25,197 nucleotides of DNA. It comes from an uncultured Collinsella sp. (GTDB lineage: Bacteria; Actinomycetota; Coriobacteriia; Coriobacteriales; Coriobacteriaceae). The stretch is from NCBI GenBank assembly GCA_902478995.1, contig CABSNF010000028.1, positions 1-25,197 of the forward strand. Reading direction: 5' to 3'. Shown one piece after another: positions 15,061 through 21,559 of the stretch. The notes beneath the pieces are model-generated. The model was not told the DNA's origin. It saw nothing but the letters and a program-made list of their open reading frames with translations, and ran no database searches. The translations under genes and the position numbers were made by a program. Every line of letters begins with the position of its first letter. Positions within the stretch are counted from its first letter, which is position 1.

Positions 15061-15155
15061 ACAAGCCTCCCGAAGGAATCGAAATACAGACGCTGTTCAT
15101 GGTACCCCAAAGAAGGGGAAAGATACCCAAAGGGAATGTGCGAGGTCCCAAGGAC

Positions 15156-16505
15156 CTACTTGGGCGCTCTGCCGCTACGGTCGCGCTCGCTTTGCTCTAC
15201 GCGCCACTCTTCCCAGCCACGGCCCGCAGGCTGCCAAAACGCACCGCGCTCCAGCCCCTCGGGCAAATAAAGCTGATCGACCCAGCCTTCGGGATAATCA
15301 TGCGGATACTTATACACACCGTATTCGTCGCTGCCCGGGCGATGACGATCGCGCAGATAACTCGGCACCTCGCGGAGCCCACTTGAATGAATATCGGCCA
15401 ACGCCGCATCGATCGAAGCCTCGCACGCGTTCGATTTAGGCGCCAAGCACACATAGAGAGCAGCCTGAGCCAGATTAATACGGCACTCGGGATAGCCAAT
15501 GACCTCGGCAGACTTAAACGCGGCATGTGCCACCAAAAGCGCCTGTGGGTCGGCGTTGCCAACATCCTCAGAAGCCTGAATCATAATACGACGAGCGATA
15601 AACTTAGGATCCTCCCCCGCGTCAATCATGCGCGCGAGCCAATAAATCGTGGCATCGGGGTCGCTACCGCGCATAGACTTAATAAACGCACTGATGATGT
15701 CGTAGTGCATGTCACCGTTTTTGTCGTACGAAAAGCCACGGCGCGGATTGGCAATCTTCACGTCGTCAACAGTGATGGGATAGCGCTCCCCCGCCGCCGG
15801 CGCGGGCGTTCCCTCGGTATCGGGGCGCGTGACGGCAATCTCGCTCGCAAGCTCAAGCGTCGTGAGCGCCGATCGAGCGTCACCCGCTGCCAGTGTGCAA
15901 ATGGTCTTAACCGTATCCTCATCGGCCGAGAACTTACCGTTCAAACCCTGCGGCGCCTCGAGCGCACGCTCAATAAGCGTGGCGATATCCTCGTCTTTAA
16001 GATGCTCAAGTTCCACCACGCGACCGCGCGAGAGCAATGCCGAGTTGACCTCGAAGTACGGATTCTCCGTCGTGGCGCCAATCATAATGACGGTACGGTT
16101 CTCAACTGCATGCAGCAGGGCATCCTGCTGCGACTTGGAAAAGCGATGAATCTCATCGATAAAAAGAATGGTGCGGCGGTCGTACGTATTCAGGCGCGTC
16201 TTAGCCTCGTCGATCACGCGACGAAGATCCTTTACGGTGCCCGTCACAGCGCTGACCTCGACAAACTCGCTCTTAGTATGGTTGGCGATAATATGTGCCA
16301 GCGTCGTCTTGCCCGTACCGGCCGGCCCATACAAAATCACACTCGACAGCACGTCGTGCTCAATCGCGGCACGCAACCACGAACCCTTACCGACGGCCTT
16401 TTGCTGGCCCACATACTCGTCGAGCGAATTGGGCCGCATGCGCACCGCAAGCGGCGCATTCTGAAAGGAACGCTCGCGCGTCGAAGCAGAAAAAAGGTCG
16501 TCCAT
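15156..16505 (-). CDS. rarA: Replication-associated recombination protein A (RarA/MgsA AAA+ ATPase)
   Basis: This 449-residue AAA+ ATPase acts at stalled replication forks. It has APLAVRMRPNSLDEYVGQQ (17-35), Walker A GPAGTGKT (60-67), Walker B LFIDEIHRF (114-122), sensor 1 GATTENP (143-149), the arginine finger LLSR (157-160) and the C-terminal tetramerisation region with RGSDPDATIYWLARMIDAGEDPKFIARR. The end YPHDYPEGWVDQLYLPE is the usual family finish. Of the possible starts, I prefer the ATG at 16503-16505 (MDDLFSAS), since homologues begin with MDLF-like residues and GGGATGG precedes it; the ATG at 16511 and TTG at 16523 are alternatives. It follows dgt after 60 nt with no terminator, so the two may be one transcript. 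Confidence 0.96.
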   Translation of the reverse strand: MDDLFSASTRERSFQNAPLAVRMRPNSLDEYVGQQKAVGKGSWLRAAIEHDVLSSVILYGPAGTGKTTLAHIIANHTKSEFVEVSAVTGTVKDLRRVIDEAKTRLNTYDRRTILFIDEIHRFSKSQQDALLHAVENRTVIMIGATTENPYFEVNSALLSRGRVVELEHLKDEDIATLIERALEAPQGLNGKFSADEDTVKTICTLAAGDARSALTTLELASEIAVTRPDTEGTPAPAAGERYPITVDDVKIANPRRGFSYDKNGDMHYDIISAFIKSMRGSDPDATIYWLARMIDAGEDPKFIARRIMIQASEDVGNADPQALLVAHAAFKSAEVIGYPECRINLAQAALYVCLAPKSNACEASIDAALADIHSSGLREVPSYLRDRHRPGSDEYGVYKYPHDYPEGWVDQLYLPEGLERGAFWQPAGRGWEEWRVEQSERDRSGRAPK

Positions 16506-16565
16506 AGCCATCCCGTGCGTCAATCAAAAACGTTTTCCACCAACAGTATACCGAATAAATACGAA

Positions 16566-17813
16566 CTACCGTTCGTTAATATAGGTACGGTGCGGAAACT
16601 TCAATCCCGGGAACAGCCTGCTCGTAAGCTCGCAGAAATAGCCGTCCGTCATGCTCGCGATGTAATCCACCACCGCTTGATCCTTGTCGTCCTGCCAGGC
16701 ATAGGTGCGATCGTAGTAGAAAAGCTGCCGCTCAATGCGAGAAATGTGGTGCTTAAAGATATACGAAGACTCGTCGCCTTCGTTTATATCCTGCAGGCAA
16801 CGGTCGTAGAGCTTTTCGAAGGCCTCGCGCAGCTCCGCTTCGGAGTCGCCTTCAATGCCGCCCTTGCTATAGATCTTCTCGTAGTTCTCGCGCTTGGCTC
16901 GGCGGATCTCCTCAAACAGGTCCTCGCTCATCTCGATGCGTGGCTTACCATAGCTGTGCTCGACGATATCGATGGAGGCATGCGTAAGGATCCAGCTGTT
17001 GTATGCCCCGCCCAGGTCATCGTCAAAGGCGTCGGGTGACAGCAGACCCGCCGAAATGGCGTCTTGGCGATCGCGCCCCACGTAGGCAAGGATATCCGAG
17101 ATGCGAACCACGCAGCCCTCGAGCGTCATGGGGCGCAGGTGCTCAATTGCGCTGTAACCTGTGGCAATGCAATCCTCAACCGTAAGGTCGAACTGGTCAA
17201 AGGAGCTCATGTCCGAAAGCTCAAACACACGCTGTTCGTACTCACCGTTGTGGCATAGCACGCCGTCGAGCGTCTGGAGTGACACGTTGCGGCCGTACAG
17301 CGCGTCGAGCACGCGGACCGACTGCACGTTATGGAAAAAATAACGACCCGTGCGCTCGTGATAGATATCGTTGAGGAATCGCTCACCGGCATGGCCAAAG
17401 GGCGTGTGGCCCAAGTCGTGGCCTAAGCCAATCGCCTCGATCAAATCGCAGTTGAGCCCCAGGGCACGTCCGATATCGCGAGCGATGCGCGAGACAAGCT
17501 GCACGTGCAGGCCGCGACGCGACAGGTCGTCGTTGCTGCGAAAACTGAAGACCTGCGTTTTGCCTGCATAACGGGTGTATGCGGGCAGATGCAGAATCTT
17601 TTCGGTATCGCGCATGAAGGCCGGACGCATGAGCGTGCCCTCGTCTGCAGCCCGATCGACACGTCGGATGACCTGGTCGTCACCGCATCGATAGGGATTA
17701 ACGACACCCGAGGCGCGGTCGGCGGCGATACGCTCGACCAGCTCGGGCGACAACGCCGCGGGAATGCGATCCATACGTGCCTTGATGGCGGCTGTCTGTT
17801 GAATGATTGCCAT
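16566..17813 (-). CDS. dgt: Deoxyguanosinetriphosphate triphosphohydrolase-like HD protein
   Basis: This 415-residue HD-domain hydrolase is expected to split dGTP or other dNTPs into deoxynucleoside and tripolyphosphate. Metal-site residues are visible: H103 in GLHVQLVSRIARDIGRALGL, H132-D133 in GLGHDLGHTPFGHAGE (129-144), and a later Asp in VRISDILAYVGRD. LPAYTRYAGKTQVF (76-89) stands in for the usual RLKxKTQVF. The start ATG at 17811-17813 has AAGGAG 6 nt upstream. In many Gram-positive genomes dgt precedes dnaG and rpoD; here rarA follows, so both neighbours concern replication and nucleotide pools. The family is certain; substrate preference is not. Confidence 0.93.
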   Translation of the reverse strand: MAIIQQTAAIKARMDRIPAALSPELVERIAADRASGVVNPYRCGDDQVIRRVDRAADEGTLMRPAFMRDTEKILHLPAYTRYAGKTQVFSFRSNDDLSRRGLHVQLVSRIARDIGRALGLNCDLIEAIGLGHDLGHTPFGHAGERFLNDIYHERTGRYFFHNVQSVRVLDALYGRNVSLQTLDGVLCHNGEYEQRVFELSDMSSFDQFDLTVEDCIATGYSAIEHLRPMTLEGCVVRISDILAYVGRDRQDAISAGLLSPDAFDDDLGGAYNSWILTHASIDIVEHSYGKPRIEMSEDLFEEIRRAKRENYEKIYSKGGIEGDSEAELREAFEKLYDRCLQDINEGDESSYIFKHHISRIERQLFYYDRTYAWQDDKDQAVVDYIASMTDGYFCELTSRLFPGLKFPHRTYINER

Positions 17814-17843
17814 GGCATGCTCCTTAAAAGGGCGCGCAAACGG

Positions 17844-18266
17844 TTACAGCGTACTACCCACGACCTCGATTATGGCAAATATCGGCACTAAAAACGGCAG
17901 CAAAGGCAGGGAGCGTGATTTTGCAATGAGACAGGCGGCGGCAAGGGCCAGGAGCGCAACCCCAAACGCGACGACACCACCCAAGGGATCGAGGGTACAA
18001 AGGGCAAAGAGCGCCTTGGCGTCCCCCATGCCAATGCCGGGAGCATGGCGAATACGACGCCAGAGCGACTCAGTAAGCACAAGGGCAAGGTAGACGATAA
18101 CCGCAAGACCGGCGTGGTCAAGCGCCGTGTTAACACCCTTGTCGAGCCAAACGCCCGCAAACGCCGCCACCGCACACGCACCGGCAAGCTGATTGGGAAA
18201 CCGCCGCTCACGGGCATCAATCGCCGCGCCAACAAAGATGCAAATCCAAAACGGAAAATAGACCAT
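17844..18266 (-). CDS. Short A24 family prepilin peptidase (catalytic domain only)
   Basis: This 140-residue integral membrane protein matches the aspartic peptidase domain of type IV prepilin peptidases. The first catalytic Asp is D17 in IDARERRFPNQLAG and the second is D82 in the GMGDAK form of the GxGD motif (79-84). Hydrophobic helices alternate across the rest. The N-terminal methylase domain of PilD is absent, as in TadV/CpaA enzymes of Flp pili. The ATG at 18264-18266 has AAGGAGG 5 nt upstream; the longer frame from 18311 would read through a terminator and is rejected. dgt follows after 30 nt. No pilin, secretion ATPase or other pilus gene is in the window, so its substrate must be encoded elsewhere. 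Confidence 0.88.
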   Translation of the reverse strand: MVYFPFWICIFVGAAIDARERRFPNQLAGACAVAAFAGVWLDKGVNTALDHAGLAVIVYLALVLTESLWRRIRHAPGIGMGDAKALFALCTLDPLGGVVAFGVALLALAAACLIAKSRSLPLLPFLVPIFAIIEVVGSTL

Positions 18267-18297
18267 CGAACACCTCCTTGGGCAGCAGCTCAAACGC

Positions 18298-18339
18298 AAA
18301 AACCACCACAAAGGTGTCTGTCCCCTTTGTGGTGGTTTT
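18298..18339 (-). terminator. Strong terminator after the glycosyltransferase gene (perfect 16-bp inverted repeat)
   Basis: Perfect 16-bp arms at 18299-18314 and 18324-18339 enclose a 9-nt loop. On the minus strand the stem ends in five T (18298-18302), starting 9 nt past the glycosyltransferase stop. The plus strand also ends in four T, so it could work both ways. The inner part of stem plus loop spells GGGGACAGACACC. Confidence 0.9.
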
Positions 18340-18347
18340 GATCGTGG

Positions 18348-19643
18348 TTATTTGGCGCCTTGCATGACCTCGTCGAGGGTAACGCTTACGGCGTGCTGTG
18401 TCGGCACCCAGTCGACCTTTAGGAACAGAGCAGCCACCGTAATGGGGATATAGCTGAACATAAAGATCGGGAAGGTAAACAGGTTGGTCACCAGACGCCA
18501 CTTTTGCGCGCAGTGAATATGCTTGTACTCAAAGATGGTCGTAAGGAGCGCCAGGATAAAGAAGGTCTGGTACATCATCGCGAAGGTCATAATGAGCGAG
18601 GCGGCACAAGCCTGCATCTCGACCTCAGTGGCCAAGAAGCCGTGCGAAAGCCCGCCCACGATGAGGAACGTCGCATTGGCGAGCATCGAGATCAGCGACA
18701 GCAGCATGCCGGGCGCGATCGTCATAAACATGTCGTAGGCGGCAAAGCGATGATAGCGGAAGGTCGATTTGACCAGATGCTTACCATAGGTAAAGAAAAC
18801 CTGGTAGAAGCCCTTGGTCCAACGCATACGCTGCTTCCAGGAAGCCTTAAACGTCACGGGCTGTTCGTCAAAGAACTCCGCCGGCGCATAGCCAATGCGA
18901 ATGCCGTGAATGGCGCAGAACGTGGTGAACTGAATATCCTCGGTCAGCGTGTGGAACTGCCAACCGTGCATGCCCTCGATAACACTGGCAGAAATGAGAT
19001 AGCCCGAACCCGATACAGCGCAGGAAGTCTTGCAGATATTACGCGCATTGTTAAGGAAGCGCGCCTCGCGCAGATACCACGTGGCGTTAGCCGCAGAGAT
19101 CCACGAGCTGCCGAAGTTCTTAGAGTTGCGGTAACTGGTGACCACATGAAAGCCCTGGTCAAAAGCATCGTTCATCTTGGATACGTAATCACGGGAAATG
19201 ACGTTATCGGCATCGAAGATAAAGTAGCCTTCAAACGTATCGGGATACTCGTTAAGGATGCGGTCGAAGCCAAAGTCCATGACCCAACTCTTGCCCTTGC
19301 GGGCAAGGTCATTGCGCTCATAAACGATGGCGCCCGCCTCGCGCGCGAGCTGCGCCGTATTATCGGTGCAGGCATCGGCGACGACGAAGACCTCGATAAG
19401 CTCGGACGGATAATCCTGGTCCTTGATGGAGCGAACGAGGTTGGCGATCACAGCCTCCTCGTTATGCGCCGCGATAAAGAAGGCATAGCGGTGGAGTTTT
19501 TTGGCCTTGGGAGGCGCGACCTCGCCACGAAGAGCGCCGATGACAAAGAAGACCACCTGGTACAGAAAGCAGACCGTGAGCAGCGTGACGACAATCTGAT
19601 TGAAGATCACGATGGGTGTGTTGGTTTGTAAAAAGGCGAGCAT
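18348..19643 (-). CDS. Membrane-bound family 2 glycosyltransferase
   Basis: This 431-residue protein has an N-terminal membrane helix (about 12-37), a cytosolic GT2 domain and at least three C-terminal helices (about 305-410). The GT2 motifs are present: FFIAAHNEEAVIANLVRSI (55-73), the nucleotide-binding D in VVADACTDNT (87-96), the metal-binding DADN (144-147), TED (234-236) with the catalytic Asp, and QRMRW (271-275), the QxxRW signature of processive synthases such as hyaluronan, PNAG and cellulose synthases. It probably builds or transfers a surface polysaccharide from a nucleotide sugar, but the sugar cannot be told. The ATG at 19641-19643 has GGGAG upstream. The gene stands alone, with an 82-nt gap after rluD and a strong terminator downstream, and no other polysaccharide gene nearby. 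Confidence 0.9.
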   Translation of the reverse strand: MLAFLQTNTPIVIFNQIVVTLLTVCFLYQVVFFVIGALRGEVAPPKAKKLHRYAFFIAAHNEEAVIANLVRSIKDQDYPSELIEVFVVADACTDNTAQLAREAGAIVYERNDLARKGKSWVMDFGFDRILNEYPDTFEGYFIFDADNVISRDYVSKMNDAFDQGFHVVTSYRNSKNFGSSWISAANATWYLREARFLNNARNICKTSCAVSGSGYLISASVIEGMHGWQFHTLTEDIQFTTFCAIHGIRIGYAPAEFFDEQPVTFKASWKQRMRWTKGFYQVFFTYGKHLVKSTFRYHRFAAYDMFMTIAPGMLLSLISMLANATFLIVGGLSHGFLATEVEMQACAASLIMTFAMMYQTFFILALLTTIFEYKHIHCAQKWRLVTNLFTFPIFMFSYIPITVAALFLKVDWVPTQHAVSVTLDEVMQGAK

Positions 19644-19725
19644 GCAGGCTCCCGAGAACGCGTTACGTAAACAACCGTATATCTTACCGCAGGCTTACCG
19701 AGTTCAAGAAACCACCTAATACTAG

Positions 19726-20739
19726 CTAGGCTTCGAACAGACCGAGCTGCGGGACGATTTCGTCACCGGCGGCAGTGAGACCGAGCGAACGCGGGGCCAG
19801 GTCATCCAAAACCGCCGCAAGATCCCACGGTAGCTCGTCGCGGCACTCGATGCGCTCGCCCGTCACGGGATGGTCGAACGCCACGCGCCAGGAATGGAGG
19901 AACTGCCTGGTCAGACCCTGATCGGCACGCGTATCACACTTGCCGTAGAGCGGGTCGCCCACGCAGGCATGGTTGATATGGCGCATGTGCACACGAATCT
20001 GATGCGTGCGACCGGTAAACAGGTGGCACTCGACGAGCGTGTAGCCGTCGTCGAAACGCGTGGAATCAAAGCGCTCGAGCACCTTGAAGGTCGTGATGGC
20101 CTGACGCGCAAAGGGGTCATCGGAAACCGCCATCTTGACGCGGTCGCGCGTCGATCGGGCGATACCGGTGTTGATAGTGCCCTCGTCCATGGCGATGTGA
20201 CCGTGAACGAGCGTGATATAGCGACGGTCGAGCGTGCGCGTGCGGATAAGATTTTGAAGCGCGCGCTGGGTGTCGTCGTCTTTTGCCGCGAGCATAAGGC
20301 CCGAGGTATCGCGATCCAGGCGATGCACGATGCCGGGGCGGTCCTCACCCTGCACGGTACCAAGATGATCGATACCGCAATGGTAGACCAGAGCGTTTGC
20401 AAGGGTGCCGCTCTCGTGGCCATGGGCGGGGTGGCACACCAGGCCGCGCTGCTTGGAGAGCACGATGAGGTAGTCGTCCTCGTAACGGATATCGAGGGGA
20501 ATGGCCTCGGGAATCACATCAGTGGGATCGTGCGGCTCGGGCAGGTCGACCGAGATGCGGTCACCGGAGCGCACGGCATACTTTTTTGACAGGCAGGTCT
20601 CGCCGTTGACGGCAACGGCGCCGCCCTCGATCAAGTGCGCGCAGGCAGAGCGCGTGGGGCAGCCATCGTTGGCGCCCAGATAGGCGTCAAGACGCTGACC
20701 AGTGGAATCGTCGGCAACAAGAATATGGATGTCGGCCAT
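19726..20739 (-). CDS. rluD: RluA/RluD family pseudouridine synthase
   Basis: This 337-residue protein has an N-terminal S4 domain (about 14-65, GQRLDAYLG and SKKYAVRSGDRISV) followed by the RluA-type catalytic domain. The catalytic Asp is D142 in HRLDRDTSG (139-147); TGRTHQIRVHM and VGDPLYG are further signatures. It isomerises uridine to pseudouridine in 23S rRNA; RluD itself modifies helix 69, but the exact sites are inferred. The ATG at 20737-20739 overlaps the lspA stop as TAATG, so translation is coupled. lspA-rluD is a very common Gram-positive gene pair. Confidence 0.94.
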   Translation of the reverse strand: MADIHILVADDSTGQRLDAYLGANDGCPTRSACAHLIEGGAVAVNGETCLSKKYAVRSGDRISVDLPEPHDPTDVIPEAIPLDIRYEDDYLIVLSKQRGLVCHPAHGHESGTLANALVYHCGIDHLGTVQGEDRPGIVHRLDRDTSGLMLAAKDDDTQRALQNLIRTRTLDRRYITLVHGHIAMDEGTINTGIARSTRDRVKMAVSDDPFARQAITTFKVLERFDSTRFDDGYTLVECHLFTGRTHQIRVHMRHINHACVGDPLYGKCDTRADQGLTRQFLHSWRVAFDHPVTGERIECRDELPWDLAAVLDDLAPRSLGLTAAGDEIVPQLGLFEA

Positions 20740-21320
20740 TAACGCTCATTCCTTTCGCGAATCTTGCGGGCACGCTCCCCACGCTGCTTGGCTTTGCGTT
20801 TGGCGCGGGCCTCGTCACGAGCGTTGAGTTCGGCGGTCGCATCGACCTCGCGAGCGGCGGGGCTCAAGAACATGTAACCGATGAGCGCCAGCACGACGCC
20901 GACCGTAATGCCGATATCGGCCACATTAAAAACGGGGAAGTCGATGAACGTGGTGGCGATAAAATCGGTCACGAAGCCAAAGACAAGGCGATCGATAGCA
21001 TTACCAATAGCACCGCCCGCAACCATAGCCATGCCCACAACCTCAAGACGAGCGAGCCGAGGCGCACGGAGCAAGTACAAGGCAATGGCGACAATGACCG
21101 CAAGCGCCAGCACGGCAAACGCTATGCCATGCCCCTCGCCCATGCTAAAGGCGGCTCCGATATTGCGGACAAACAGAAAATCGATCACGCCGGGGATAAC
21201 GGTCACATGCAGAGCATCGCCCACGGCACGAACCGCAAGCTTGGTCAGCTGGTCAACGAGCAACACAACGAGCACCACGCCACCAGCAACACCCAACCGC
21301 CAACGCAAAGGCGGCGTCAT
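20739..21320 (-). CDS. lspA: Lipoprotein signal peptidase II with basic C-terminal tail
   Basis: LspA removes the signal peptide of diacylglyceryl-modified prolipoproteins in the cytoplasmic membrane. This 193-residue form has four hydrophobic helices (about 8-28, 62-84, 93-112, 134-153). The family boxes are VDQLTK (22-27), VRNIGAAFS (51-59), GNAIDR (106-111), the catalytic Asp 119 in FVTDF, and Asp 135 in FNVADIGI. After the last helix about 40 residues form a charged Arg/Lys/Glu-rich tail (ARAKRKAKQRGERARK), longer than usual. The start is uncertain: the ATG at 21318-21320 has only a GGTG-like site, while the TTG at 21336-21338, adding six residues, has AGGGGA at good distance. It is coupled to rluD. 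Confidence 0.93.
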   Translation of the reverse strand: MTPPLRWRLGVAGGVVLVVLLVDQLTKLAVRAVGDALHVTVIPGVIDFLFVRNIGAAFSMGEGHGIAFAVLALAVIVAIALYLLRAPRLARLEVVGMAMVAGGAIGNAIDRLVFGFVTDFIATTFIDFPVFNVADIGITVGVVLALIGYMFLSPAAREVDATAELNARDEARAKRKAKQRGERARKIRERNER

Positions 21321-21457
21321 ATCCGCACCACGACCCAAAGAAATCCCCTACCCTTAGATAATCAAATTCCGTTTAACGCGAATTAATATCTTATATTGCC
21401 ACAAGCAGAGCGCACGACATATCCACCAACGCAAGCGAAATAACCAGCTAAAAACGA
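21321..21457. other. Intergenic AT-rich region upstream of lspA
   Basis: This gap between the ileS terminator and lspA is much more AT-rich than the surrounding DNA, with several TATAAG/TATTAAT-like strings around 21380-21400 on the minus strand. It probably holds the lspA promoter, but no -35/-10 pair is good enough to name. I see no gene in it. Confidence 0.4.
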
Positions 21458-21488
21458 AAGCGGCATTCCGAAAAACAGAATGCCGCTT
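21451..21488 (-). terminator. Rho-independent terminator of ileS
   Basis: Perfect 11-bp arms AAGCGGCATTC/GAATGCCGCTT at 21458-21468 and 21478-21488 enclose a 9-nt loop. On the minus strand the stem is followed by TCG and then TTTT (21451-21454). It lies about 70 nt past the ileS stop. Confidence 0.82.
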
Positions 21489-21559
21489 ATATTCAGCGAA
21501 GCAAATGGGCCGAAGGCGCCCAAATTCTCCCTATAACTAAAATGCCGAGTTGCCGTGCC

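Noticed and set aside
15123..15128. GGGTAT on the minus strand upstream of the DUF948/sigma operon, resembling a SigB -10 box (autoregulation)
   Set aside because: No GTTT-like -35 exists 12-15 nt upstream, so I cannot support a SigB promoter.
15143..15157. Hairpin AGGTCC-TTG-GGACCT at the rarA stop codon as a terminator
   Set aside because: The stem is only 6 bp with a 3-nt loop, and no T-tract follows.
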